Source: a virus
Virus record (IMG/VR): IMGVR_UViG_3300042465_005589
Location: 1 to 64,000 of that record
Strand: one strand, 5' to 3'
DNA length: 64,000 nt
The notes beneath the pieces are model-generated. The model had not been told where the DNA came from, did not search any database, and saw only the letters and a list, made by a program, of their open reading frames with translations. Positions 16,977-25,877 of this stretch are shown here, piece after piece. The position numbers were made by a program, and so were the translations under genes. Each line of letters opens with the position of its first letter. The first letter of the stretch is position 1.

Positions 16977-17268
16977 AATACTTAAAATTTCAAAAACAAG
17001 AAAACAAACTTATGATATTACCGTTGAAAATAATCATAATTTTTTCTGTAACAATCATTTAATTCATAATTGTGGTTATACCGGAGAAGTTAAAGGAATT
17101 ATATTTAACACCAATAATCATCCTGTAACAATAACTAAAGGAATGAAATTTGGTCAAGCGGTGTTGTGTCCCGTTGTAAATGGGGGTTGGGTTCATTTGG
17201 ACCAAAGAGACAAAGTTACAGATAAAGAAAGAGGTGATAATGGGTTTGGCTCAACAGGATTAATATGA
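16963..17268 (+). CDS. dut: split-intein C-fragment (IntC) fused to dUTPase C-terminal half
   Basis: Residues 1-36 are a typical IntC. Block F reads TYDITVENNHNFFCNN and block G ends LIHN, followed by Cys37 (TGT at 17071) as the +1 nucleophile. From Cys37 the sequence continues dUTPase motif III (CGYTGEVKG), motif IV (GMKFGQAVLCPV) and motif V (ERGDNGFGSTG). Joining residue 134 of the first half to Cys37 restores GTVD-CGYTGEV with no gap. The catalytic Asp of motif III lies right at the splice junction. The start overlaps the homing endonuclease end; the stop overlaps the next start by 4 bp. Confidence 0.88.
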   Translation: MKTTKILKISKTRKQTYDITVENNHNFFCNNHLIHNCGYTGEVKGIIFNTNNHPVTITKGMKFGQAVLCPVVNGGWVHLDQRDKVTDKERGDNGFGSTGLI

Positions 17269-18773
17269 TAACAGTAATATACTCAACACATAAAGATGAA
17301 CAATATAATAACAAATTTAAACAACATTTGTTACAAACCGTTGGTTTAAAAGACGTTCAAATTTTAGAATACAAAAACAATAATGAATTTAGTTTGGCTG
17401 AGATTTACAATAAAGGTATTTCTCAATCAATTTTTGATATTGTAATTTGTTGTCATAACGATATCAAATTAGAAAATGGTTGGGGAAAAAAATTATTAAA
17501 AGATTTTTCAAATAACCCTGATTATGGGATTATTGGAAAAGCCGGTTCTTGTTATTTTCCTGAATCAGGGGTGTACTGGGAACGTATGCAACAAACAATG
17601 GTGGGACAAGTTTATCACCATCCCGATGGTCAAAATAAATGGTTAAGTAAATATTCTTTAAAATTACCATATTTAATTCCAGTAGTAACTATTGATGGGT
17701 TATTTATATCATTTGATAAAACAAAAATTAATCATCAATTTGATGAAACAATTGGAAGATTCCATTTTTACGACCATTTATTCTGTATTCCTAATTATAT
17801 AGATGGTATTAAAATTGGTGTAACATCTTCTTTTGAAATTACACATCAGTCCGTTGGGAGACCGAATCAAGAATTTTGGGAAAGTAAAGATAAATTTATT
17901 GAAAAGTGGGGAAGTAATTTGCCATTAGATTTAAAACCTGAAAAAATTTACATTCCTGAAATAAAAGAAAAACCAATTAAGAATATTGGTAGAGTTGCGG
18001 TTATAATCCCAACCAAAGGAAATGTTGAAATGTTAAAAGAATGTGTTGATTCATTTTACAATTATTGTAATTCTGAGTTATTTGATATTTTTATTGCGGA
18101 CACCGGTTCTACGGATGATGAAAAAGAAATATTAAAAAACAATATAAAAAATTATAACAACATAAAACTAATTGAGTACGATTACTATAATTTTTCAAAA
18201 ATTAATAATGATGTTGTAAAAAATCACGTAACAAATAAACACGAATTTTTATTATTCTGTAATAATGATATTAAATTATTAAATAATGTTATTTATGGAA
18301 TGTTAAATATTTTTAAAACAACACCCAAAGTTGGTACCGTTGGGTGTCGACTTCATTTTGAAGATAATACTATTCAACACAACGGTGTTATTTTAGCTAT
18401 AAATTCAAATAATATTTTTAATATTGGTCATGAAAATTTTAGTTGTTACTATAATTATATAATAAATAAAACAGAGGTTATTGGAAATACTGCAGCACTG
18501 ATGATGATTAAAACAAATATATTTAAAGATAATGGTATGTTTAATGAGAATTATCTTGAGTGTTTTGAAGATGTAGAATTAAATTTTAAATGTGTAATAA
18601 GTGGATATAAAAATTATATGTGTGGTGATTTAGTTGGTTATCATTATGAAAGTAAAACTAGAAATAACGATAACAATAAATTAACAAAACAAAACGAAGA
18701 TTACTTAAAAAGATTATTACCATTTTTAAATAAAAATTATCTTAAACTATTAAAACTAATTAAAAAAAATTAA
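17265..18773 (+). CDS. two-domain family-2-like glycosyltransferase
   Basis: A 502-residue protein with two GT-A-like halves. The first (about 1-235) starts MITVIYSTHKDEQYNNKF and contains VICCHNDIKLENGWG, resembling the 'glycosyltransferase-like' Glyco_tranf_2_5 family. The second (about 243-502) is a GT2 domain: RVAVIIPTKGNVEMLKECVD, then FLLFCNNDIKLLNN as the DxD-like site, then ECFEDVELNFKCVISGY. It overlaps both neighbours by a few bases (ATGA and single-base). Sugar and acceptor are unknown; it could act on phage DNA, virion protein or host glycan. Confidence 0.75.
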   Translation: MITVIYSTHKDEQYNNKFKQHLLQTVGLKDVQILEYKNNNEFSLAEIYNKGISQSIFDIVICCHNDIKLENGWGKKLLKDFSNNPDYGIIGKAGSCYFPESGVYWERMQQTMVGQVYHHPDGQNKWLSKYSLKLPYLIPVVTIDGLFISFDKTKINHQFDETIGRFHFYDHLFCIPNYIDGIKIGVTSSFEITHQSVGRPNQEFWESKDKFIEKWGSNLPLDLKPEKIYIPEIKEKPIKNIGRVAVIIPTKGNVEMLKECVDSFYNYCNSELFDIFIADTGSTDDEKEILKNNIKNYNNIKLIEYDYYNFSKINNDVVKNHVTNKHEFLLFCNNDIKLLNNVIYGMLNIFKTTPKVGTVGCRLHFEDNTIQHNGVILAINSNNIFNIGHENFSCYYNYIINKTEVIGNTAALMMIKTNIFKDNGMFNENYLECFEDVELNFKCVISGYKNYMCGDLVGYHYESKTRNNDNNKLTKQNEDYLKRLLPFLNKNYLKLLKLIKKN

Positions 18774-19333
18774 TGATAACGTTTTTAGCAACAGCATATA
18801 AAGAGACAACAGATTCTTATCAATTTATAAGTTCTTTAATATTACAACAAAACCCAAATTGGGAGTGTATAATTCATTGTGATGAAAAAAATGAATATCT
18901 TGAAAAGTGTGTTAATTTTTTTAATTCGGATAAAATAAAAGTGATATATAATGAAACACCAACGTCTTATTGGGGACATTTTAACCGAAAAAATACATTA
19001 GAATTAGTGAGTACTGAGTTTGTAATTCAAACGTCTATTCAGGACTATTATACACCTAACACCGTAAGTGAATTATTGTCAAATTTGACTGATTGTGATA
19101 TGGTTATGTATAATTGTATCCATAACCATTTTAATTATAATGTGTTAGACTCTACACCTATTAGATGTAGAATTGATTGGGGTTCATTTGTCATAAGAAC
19201 AGACATAGCCAAAAAAGTGGGGATTAATCATCCTGAATCACCATTTTGCGATGGTATTTTTGTTGAAGAATGTTTAAAACATCCAAATATAAGAACGAAA
19301 AAAATAAATAAAATATTAACTGTACATAATTAA
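18773..19333 (+). CDS. short GT2-like glycosyltransferase
   Basis: A 186-residue protein with a GT-A-type start (MITFLATAYKETTDSYQFIS), a substrate-binding-like loop (HCDEKNEY) and a late conserved-like segment IDWGSFVIRTDIAKKVG. It is shorter than typical GT2 enzymes (about 230-300 aa) and its DxD equivalent is weak (QTSIQDYY). It may be a minimal enzyme or a partner of the neighbouring transferase. It starts on the last base of the previous gene and ends 1 bp before the next. Confidence 0.55.
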   Translation: MITFLATAYKETTDSYQFISSLILQQNPNWECIIHCDEKNEYLEKCVNFFNSDKIKVIYNETPTSYWGHFNRKNTLELVSTEFVIQTSIQDYYTPNTVSELLSNLTDCDMVMYNCIHNHFNYNVLDSTPIRCRIDWGSFVIRTDIAKKVGINHPESPFCDGIFVEECLKHPNIRTKKINKILTVHN

Positions 19334-20323
19334 ATGAAGATATCGATTATTGGAACAGGGTGGGTTGGATGTCATTTGTCTAATGTGTTAAAAAACGAAC
19401 ACGATGTCACGCTATATGAAAAAAATGACAAAATATTTAATGGCACTTCTTACTATAATCAAAATAGATTACATTATGGTTATCATTATGCGAGAAACTA
19501 CGAAACCAGAAATTTGTGTAAAACAACTTTTTATAGGTTTATAAACGACTATGGGTTTTGCGTGACCGATATTGATAAAAACTTTTATTGCGTACCTAAA
19601 AAATTATCTTTAATTGATTTAAACACATATTTAAAAATTTTTGATGAGTATCCGTCTGAATTAACTTCCCATAATTTTAGTAATACTGAAGGATGTATTT
19701 TAACAAATGAAAAACATATTAATTTTAAAAAAGTTAAAAATTATTTTCAAAAAGAATTAGATGGGTTAATAAAATATGAAACAATAGATAATGTAAAATT
19801 AGAACAACTATCTAAAAACTCGGATTTAGTTATTGATGCGACAAATAATTTTATGGGATTAATAAATACTGATTTTTTTTATGAGTTAACCATAACATTA
19901 ATTTATGATAAAATTAAATCAACTAATTTCGATTCTGTGACATTTGTTGATGGTGAACTATTTTCTATCTACCCTTATAAAGATAATAAGTTTACATTAA
20001 CCGATGTTAAATTAACACCATTAAAAAAGTTTTCATCAGTTAATGAAATCGATGAATATAAAAAATTAATAAATGATGAATTTATTTTAAATAAAATTAA
20101 AGAATTTGAAAATCGAGTTATGACATTTATGCCGGAATTCAACGAATACTTTAAATATGACTCTTATTTTTTATCAATAAAAAGTAAAGTAAATGATGAG
20201 TCGGATAGTCGATATCCAGTAATAAAACAAACAAACAATATAATTTCATGTTTTACCGGAAAAATACAAGGAATTTATATTATTGAGGATTATATTTTAA
20301 ACATAATTAATAATGACAAATGA
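19334..20323 (+). CDS. FAD-dependent oxidoreductase (DAO-like)
   Basis: A 329-residue protein. The dinucleotide-binding motif GTGWVGCHL is at residues 7-15, and the second-strand acidic residue lies in VTLYEKND. The flavin-family stretch GTSYYNQNRLHYGYHYARN matches the 'NQxRxHxGxHYPR' hallmark of DAO-type oxidoreductases found in surface-polysaccharide clusters. It probably oxidises a sugar or amino-sugar intermediate made by the surrounding transferases. Its stop overlaps the next start by 11 bp. Confidence 0.6.
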   Translation: MKISIIGTGWVGCHLSNVLKNEHDVTLYEKNDKIFNGTSYYNQNRLHYGYHYARNYETRNLCKTTFYRFINDYGFCVTDIDKNFYCVPKKLSLIDLNTYLKIFDEYPSELTSHNFSNTEGCILTNEKHINFKKVKNYFQKELDGLIKYETIDNVKLEQLSKNSDLVIDATNNFMGLINTDFFYELTITLIYDKIKSTNFDSVTFVDGELFSIYPYKDNKFTLTDVKLTPLKKFSSVNEIDEYKKLINDEFILNKIKEFENRVMTFMPEFNEYFKYDSYFLSIKSKVNDESDSRYPVIKQTNNIISCFTGKIQGIYIIEDYILNIINNDK

Positions 20324-21359
20324 AGAATTATCGTTTCTATTTAACAAATACTTGAATAGAAATTTTACAAACCATGAACTAATTGTTCATGGTAAAAAAA
20401 CAGTAAGTTTTTTAGAAAATGAAATATTAAATTGTAACGAATATTTAAAATTACCCACAAGAAATACTAACATAAATGATTTGAAAGTTGCCATTTTATT
20501 AAGTGGTCATATCAGAAAAAACTCAATATTAAAAGGGATAAATCAATTTTGTAATAATGAAAATTTTCATGTTTTTATACATACATGGGATAATATAGGA
20601 TTGAAAGGTAGTGAAACCTTATTAAACGATTTATCCGCCGAAACTTCCGTGATTTCTGAAATAAACAAATTCACTAATATGAAAAACCATGAAATAGATA
20701 ATAATAAATATTGGATTGAATCTCAAGAAATTAAAGATAACTATTTTAATTTTTCATCTCCAGAAATTTTTATTAAATCTCAATTATATTCTATTAATAA
20801 ATCATATAAATTAATGGAACAATATTCAAAAGAAAATAATATTGAATATGATGTGGTTTTAAAAATAAGATTTGATTGTGATATGACAGAATTTAATTTA
20901 ACAGATAAAATAATCTCAGACATAAAAACTCATGATATTATTTTTACCCCTAATATTGATAATCAACATACTCACATGGACTATGGTACATCTTGTTGGG
21001 CATGTGACAGTTTATATTATAAACATAATAGAAAAATGGTTCATATTTTTGACCACACAAATGTTATATGTGATTTATTTGCGTATGGGAGTAAAGATTC
21101 AATGAAACAATATTGTGATTTATATAATAATTATGATGAACTAAACAAATCTTTTTTTGATAAAAATCTAAAGCAATTTAAAAGAGTCCCTAAAAATATT
21201 GTTCATGAAGGTGGTAATTATAACTTAAAAGGTCATGAAGGTCACGTAGATTCATTATATTATTACTATTGCTCATATCCGGAAAGATTACTACAATTTC
21301 AATTAAAAGATTATATGTTAGTTCAATCAAAAGAAATTAAATTAAACTTAGTTCGATGA
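20313..21359 (+). CDS. putative glycosyltransferase-like protein of unknown family
   Basis: A 348-residue protein. The first 50 residues look like a small helical domain. From residue 52 a GT-A-like Rossmann start appears (LKVAILLSGHIRKNSIL), with FHVFIHTWDN. A DxD-like site RFDCDM falls near residue 190, and DSLYYKHNRKMVHIF follows. I know proteins with this 'SGHIR...HTWD' layout from polysaccharide loci, but the biochemical family is uncertain. The tightly overlapping gene order on both sides supports a shared sugar pathway. Confidence 0.5.
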   Translation: MTNEELSFLFNKYLNRNFTNHELIVHGKKTVSFLENEILNCNEYLKLPTRNTNINDLKVAILLSGHIRKNSILKGINQFCNNENFHVFIHTWDNIGLKGSETLLNDLSAETSVISEINKFTNMKNHEIDNNKYWIESQEIKDNYFNFSSPEIFIKSQLYSINKSYKLMEQYSKENNIEYDVVLKIRFDCDMTEFNLTDKIISDIKTHDIIFTPNIDNQHTHMDYGTSCWACDSLYYKHNRKMVHIFDHTNVICDLFAYGSKDSMKQYCDLYNNYDELNKSFFDKNLKQFKRVPKNIVHEGGNYNLKGHEGHVDSLYYYYCSYPERLLQFQLKDYMLVQSKEIKLNLVR

Positions 21360-22117
21360 AAATATTAATAGGAAACACCGGTTTAGTAGGGCAAACTTTA
21401 AAAGAAAGTATAAATTTTGAATTTGAATATAATTCAAAATCAATTCATAATTATTTACCACCTGATGGATGTGACTTGTATTTATCTTGTTTACCTTCAA
21501 CAAAATGGTTAATTAATAAAGATACGAAGTCAGATATTGAAACTGTGGTAGACATTATTAAATTAATAGGCGATGTTAAATATAAAAATGTATATGTAAT
21601 ATCTACGATTGATGTATATGGGAATTCACCTGTAGGTGTTGACGAAGATTTTGAACCAATATTCAAAGATTTTTCTTATGGGTCGAATAGATATCTTTTT
21701 GAAAAAATGGTTGTAAAACACTTAAACTATGAGAATGTAAAGATTTTTAGATTACCAGCTTTATTTAGTAAAAATATTAAAAAAAACATATTATACGATT
21801 TATTGAATAATAATAACATTCATATGATTAATAAAAATTCATCATTCCAATGGTATAATTTAAATGATTTGGTGAGTGATATAAATTTGTATGGTAAAAA
21901 TTACTCTAACGAAATAGTTTTTAATTTATTTACGGAACCATTGGAAAGTGAAGAAATCATTAATTTATTCCCGTCTCATAAAGAAAAAGTTATACATTCC
22001 GAAATTAAAATACAGTACGATTATACGACCAAATATTCGTCAACCGGATACATAAAACCTAAAGAGGTAATATTAAATGAAATTAAAAAATTGGTAAACG
22101 AAATTGCTCTTAAATAA
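21356..22117 (+). CDS. NAD(P)-dependent sugar epimerase/dehydratase (extended SDR)
   Basis: A 253-residue protein. The N-terminal glycine motif is GNTGLVGQ (residues 6-13). The strand before the catalytic loop reads VYVISTIDVYGNSP, and the active-site Tyr/Lys pair lies in YGSNRYLFEK, a variant of YxxxK. The substrate region QWYNLNDLVSDI is like other NDP-sugar epimerases. It is shorter than typical enzymes (about 310 aa), so part of the C-terminal lobe is reduced. It probably alters an NDP-sugar used by the neighbouring transferases. The start overlaps the previous gene by 4 bp. Confidence 0.65.
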   Translation: MKILIGNTGLVGQTLKESINFEFEYNSKSIHNYLPPDGCDLYLSCLPSTKWLINKDTKSDIETVVDIIKLIGDVKYKNVYVISTIDVYGNSPVGVDEDFEPIFKDFSYGSNRYLFEKMVVKHLNYENVKIFRLPALFSKNIKKNILYDLLNNNNIHMINKNSSFQWYNLNDLVSDINLYGKNYSNEIVFNLFTEPLESEEIINLFPSHKEKVIHSEIKIQYDYTTKYSSTGYIKPKEVILNEIKKLVNEIALK

Positions 22118-22119
22118 TA

Positions 22120-23220
22120 TTATAAAGTCATTCTATTTGAATGATTAGATTTTATTTTTTCCATTGAGATTTCAATTGGTAAACACTTGTCACTAAAATA
22201 ATTTATTTGGTTAAACAATGTTTCATGGTTTTTAATCTTGTTAACATAATTATTTGTATCTAATAGTTCTTCAGTTAATATTTCATCAACAATTTTTGAG
22301 TATTCTATATTGGAAATACCTTCCTTATTTGGTAAAACTAAACAACTTTCTTTTAAATCAATATCTTTAGTGAATATTTTTTGGTATAATAACAATTCTT
22401 CTTCGGATAGTATTGGTACTATATTATAAGCAAAACACTGATAAAAAGATATTCTAGTTGGGGTATCCCCTCTTAACACAAACAAATATTTTGTTTTCAT
22501 TAATTCCTCTTCTATATTTAACATACTACCAATATAAACTTCTGTTTTTAATTGTAGTATAAAACTTCTAATTCTATTAAGTAATGGTCTAGACTCTGAA
22601 TGTAAAGAACCAATAAATGTTAGGTCATATTTTTTTTCACAACTTATAATTTTTTTTATAGAAGGAAGTGAAAATAAACTATTACTATTCAACACATATG
22701 GAATCGTAATTATTCTGTCGTATGTACCCATTTTAAAAGTTGTGGTAGTATTAAAAAAAGATACCTCATCCTCATAGCTTAAAATAAAAATATCCTTGTC
22801 GATTGATTCAAAAGAAGTTTCAAATAAAACATAACTATATAAAATAAAATGCGGAATTTTTAAATTTGATTCTACGTTATTTTTAATAAAATTATCCCAA
22901 TAAAATTTAATAAAATTTTCTTTATACCCAACACCAAACGTAGGTGGTTGAACTTTTGGGATTAAATCAGAATACTTGTCATAACTTTTTAAATGAATAA
23001 AAAGTTTGTTATGATTACTAGGGGTTATAGACCCATAAATCAATCTAATAAAGTCTATCGGTATGAAAGCAATATCAGATTCATTGATATCATCAACCAC
23101 TTCATATTTTAATTTTAGTTTATCCAAAAATATATTGTATAAATCCATTTCAGGTGGTAAGGACTCAAAAAATGACATAATTTTTTCTAATTCTTTGATA
23201 TTATAAATAAAAATCTTCAT
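22120..23220 (-). CDS. exostosin-family (GT47-like) glycosyltransferase, inverted in the operon
   Basis: A 366-residue protein when started at MKIFIYNIKELEKIM. An upstream in-frame start would overlap the divergent gene, so the inner ATG is preferred. The C-terminal region carries the exostosin hallmark 'MKTKYLFVLRGDTPTRISFY' followed by QCFAYNIVPILSEEE, equivalent to 'S-x-F-x-L-x-P-x-G-D-x-x-S-R ... G-C-I-P-V-I'. YDLTFIGSLHSESR precedes it. It is the only minus-strand gene within 13.4-35.9 kb. The stop is 3 bp from the end of the epimerase gene. Confidence 0.65.
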   Translation of the reverse strand: MKIFIYNIKELEKIMSFFESLPPEMDLYNIFLDKLKLKYEVVDDINESDIAFIPIDFIRLIYGSITPSNHNKLFIHLKSYDKYSDLIPKVQPPTFGVGYKENFIKFYWDNFIKNNVESNLKIPHFILYSYVLFETSFESIDKDIFILSYEDEVSFFNTTTTFKMGTYDRIITIPYVLNSNSLFSLPSIKKIISCEKKYDLTFIGSLHSESRPLLNRIRSFILQLKTEVYIGSMLNIEEELMKTKYLFVLRGDTPTRISFYQCFAYNIVPILSEEELLLYQKIFTKDIDLKESCLVLPNKEGISNIEYSKIVDEILTEELLDTNNYVNKIKNHETLFNQINYFSDKCLPIEISMEKIKSNHSNRMTL

Positions 23221-23241
23221 ACTTATTAAATATAAGTCTAT

Positions 23242-24252
23242 ATGTCTAATAATAAATGTTTTCACATATTAAATATTAATCCCGAATTTAATTCAGACTT
23301 ATTACCAATACACATAAATGATAATGAAATAATTAATAATCATTTTATTAAATTTGACGATTATAAATTTTTACGGTCACAATATTCTTTAGAGATAGTG
23401 TTACATAATATGTTTAGAGAACACAAAAATTTAATAAATAATTATGAAAATTCTGACATCGTATTCATCCCTATTTATTTATTTTGCACCGCATGGTCAA
23501 AGAAATATTTTTATGATGTTAATCAAATAATTAATAAAATAAATTTAATCTTACCGTTAATTAATAACTGTGTTAATGATGGTAAAAAAGTTATTATTAC
23601 TTATTCAGATGTTATGTGGGAGGATAATAGATGTTTTTTAAATTACTTTAATTTCCATGAAAACATTTATGTTATTTGTTATGAAGATGTGATAAGTACA
23701 AACAATCAAATCCCGGTACCATATTGTACTCATATTAAAAAAAACCCAAAAGATTATATTATACCTCAAAACATTAACAAAAAACACTTAATAAGTTATG
23801 CAGGTAGATATAGAAAAGAAATTGATTACTTTAATAATATTCAGGTATTAAATACAAATACAGTAATCGATGATAAATGGATTAGCATTAATAATGTGGA
23901 CACATACAATGAAATTGATGAGCTTTATTTAAATAGTCATTTTTCGTTACAACCACATGGGGATAAACAATCGAGAAAAGGGTTCTATCATAGTTTATTA
24001 CTTGGATGTATACCCGTAATATTTGATGACAATTATGGTATATATGAAAAAGTGTTAAATGGCATTGTTAATATTGAAGATATTTCTGTAATATTAAACA
24101 AACATGAAAACAATTTTGAAGACGTATTGAATAAAGAATTAATAAACATTAATTCAAAGATTGAAAATATTAATAAAATAAAACATTTATTATTGTACGA
24201 TGAGAATGATTTATCAATTGTTGATTTTATTTTAAATAAAATTAAATTTTAA
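23242..24252 (+). CDS. exostosin-family (GT47-like) glycosyltransferase
   Basis: A 336-residue protein with a clear exostosin signature: NSHFSLQPHGDKQSRKGFYH followed by SLLLGCIPVIFDDNY. The earlier ENSDIVFIPIYLF and KHLISYAGRYRKEID segments are also typical of the family. It is divergent from the other GT47-like gene across only 21 bp, and the two are probably old duplicates. Expected to transfer a sugar from an NDP donor; no membrane anchor, so it acts in the cytoplasm. Confidence 0.7.
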   Translation: MSNNKCFHILNINPEFNSDLLPIHINDNEIINNHFIKFDDYKFLRSQYSLEIVLHNMFREHKNLINNYENSDIVFIPIYLFCTAWSKKYFYDVNQIINKINLILPLINNCVNDGKKVIITYSDVMWEDNRCFLNYFNFHENIYVICYEDVISTNNQIPVPYCTHIKKNPKDYIIPQNINKKHLISYAGRYRKEIDYFNNIQVLNTNTVIDDKWISINNVDTYNEIDELYLNSHFSLQPHGDKQSRKGFYHSLLLGCIPVIFDDNYGIYEKVLNGIVNIEDISVILNKHENNFEDVLNKELININSKIENINKIKHLLLYDENDLSIVDFILNKIKF

Positions 24253-24274
24253 AATATACAAATATATTAAAAAT

Positions 24275-25033
24275 ATGAAATTATCATTAAGTAACTTAGC
24301 GTGGGATATCTCCGATAACGACCAAATCTTAACTATATTAAAGACTAAAAATATTCATAATATTGAAGGTGTTCTAACTAAAATTAATGAATGGGATAAA
24401 TTATCTAACGATGTTTTAATAGAGTATAAAAAAAAGTTAGACTCTTACAATATTAAAATGGAGTCAATTCAGTCAATATTTTATGATGTTAAATGTGATG
24501 GAATTAAAGATACGAAAATAGTTTATAAACATATTGACAGACTAATTGAAATATGTAAAATATTAGGGGTTAAGGTTATGGTTTTTGGGTCTCCTACCAT
24601 TAGAAATGGAATCGTTGATGATTCGTTATCTAAAATATTTAAAAGGATTGATAATTCACTTAACAATACAGGTATTGCTCTAACTATTGAACCTAACTCT
24701 AAAGTTTATGGGGGGAATTATTTTTATAATATAGAAGAAATTGTTGATTTTATTAAAAATAATAAATTTATTAATATTAAAACAATGATTGATACCCATA
24801 ACTTAAAATTAGAAGGTTACGACCCAATTATTGAATTAAGTAAGTATTATGACTATATTAATCATATACATATTTCGGAAATAAAATTGACACCAATTAT
24901 AAATCCTGATATACATATAAATTTCTCAAATGAACTTAAAAAATTAGGATATAATCAAATAATCACATATGAGGTTTTAAAATGTGATAATATTGAATCT
25001 GAAATAAAAAAATTTGTTGAGATTTACAACTAA
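24275..25033 (+). CDS. sugar phosphate isomerase/epimerase-like TIM barrel (AP endonuclease 2 family)
   Basis: A 252-residue protein with the xylose-isomerase-like TIM-barrel layout. It starts MKLSLSNLAWDISDND. Further strands are MESIQSIFYDV and GVKVMVFGSP, with a metal ligand in IALTIEPNS (Glu). Next come IKTMIDTHNLKLEG (Asp, His), NHIHISEIKL (His) and a last Glu in IITYEVL. These positions match the metal-binding shell of sugar isomerases. It closes the sugar-enzyme block before PhoH, so a sugar isomerase is favoured over DNA repair. Confidence 0.65.
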   Translation: MKLSLSNLAWDISDNDQILTILKTKNIHNIEGVLTKINEWDKLSNDVLIEYKKKLDSYNIKMESIQSIFYDVKCDGIKDTKIVYKHIDRLIEICKILGVKVMVFGSPTIRNGIVDDSLSKIFKRIDNSLNNTGIALTIEPNSKVYGGNYFYNIEEIVDFIKNNKFINIKTMIDTHNLKLEGYDPIIELSKYYDYINHIHISEIKLTPIINPDIHINFSNELKKLGYNQIITYEVLKCDNIESEIKKFVEIYN

Positions 25034-25050
25034 ACAATTAAAAAAATAAA

Positions 25051-25794
25051 ATGGCTGAACAGCGAAAAAAGAAACCAACAACAACTCCGAACTCGGAAGT
25101 GACCGGTAAACCGGTAAGTAAAAAAGATTTAATTGCTCAAATTATTAAAAGAAAAACTAAAGAAAAGTTTTTAACTTTAAATCAAAAAAAATATTACGAT
25201 ACTTTAATTGACAGTGAAATCACAGTTTGTTCGGGACCAGCGGGTGTCGGTAAAAGTTATATAACAATGAAAGCTGCGATTGACTTACTTTCAGACCCAA
25301 AAACCCCTTACGAAAAAATAATAATTGTTAGACCAGCTGTTGAGGCTGAAGAAAAATTGGGTTCACTACCAGGTAATGTTGAAGAAAAGTTAGACCCATA
25401 TATCTTCCCATCTTATTACCTATTAAATAAAATTATTGGTAAAGAATGTCGAGAAAAACTTAAAGAGATTGAAGTTATTGAAGTGTTTGCGTTAGCGTTT
25501 ATGAGAGGTATGAATATTGACAATTCAATATTAATATTTGAAGAGGGTCAAAATGCGTCCCCGAGTCAAATGAAACTTCTTTTAACAAGAATAGGTTATA
25601 ATAGTAAATTTTTTATATCAGGAGATGTTGAACAGTCTGATAAATATAAAAATAAAACATTAAGTGGGTTATGGGACGCAATTGAAAAATTTAGAGATGA
25701 CGACTATGTTTCCACATTTGAGTTTAAAGATAAAAATGATATCGTTAGAAATCCATTAATAAGTAAAATATTAGAAAAATACGAAGATAAATAG
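25051..25794 (+). CDS. phoH: PhoH-like ATPase
   Basis: A 247-residue protein. Walker A is GPAGVGKSY (about residues 63-71). The PhoH hallmark IIIVRPAVEAEEKLGSLPGN comes next, and FALAFMRGMNIDNSILIFEE contains Walker B, followed by GQNASPSQMKLLLTRIG and FFISGDVEQSD. PhoH proteins are common in phages of many types; they bind ATP and RNA, and their precise role is not settled. The gene ends before a clear terminator, so the long operon may pause or end here. Confidence 0.85.
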   Translation: MAEQRKKKPTTTPNSEVTGKPVSKKDLIAQIIKRKTKEKFLTLNQKKYYDTLIDSEITVCSGPAGVGKSYITMKAAIDLLSDPKTPYEKIIIVRPAVEAEEKLGSLPGNVEEKLDPYIFPSYYLLNKIIGKECREKLKEIEVIEVFALAFMRGMNIDNSILIFEEGQNASPSQMKLLLTRIGYNSKFFISGDVEQSDKYKNKTLSGLWDAIEKFRDDDYVSTFEFKDKNDIVRNPLISKILEKYEDK

Positions 25795-25820
25795 AATTAA
25801 AAACATTAATTTAATAGAGA

Positions 25821-25862
25821 AGATAAGTGACTATATTTTAGTTTACTTATCTTTTTTTTTAT
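25821..25862 (+). terminator. Rho-independent terminator
   Basis: AGATAAGT pairs with ACTTATCT across a 16-base loop, followed by a run of about nine Ts after the phoH gene. Confidence 0.65.
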
Positions 25863-25877
25863 ATAACTTTTATTGAT

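Noticed and set aside
15375-17268. Frameshift or pseudogene explanation for the broken dUTPase
   Set aside because: The junctions carry intein blocks A, F and G with Cys1, terminal His-Asn and Cys+1, and the exteins join without loss.
22120-23265. Longer version of the minus-strand GT47-like gene starting at 23265
   Set aside because: It would overlap the divergent gene start, and the family-like beginning is at the inner ATG.
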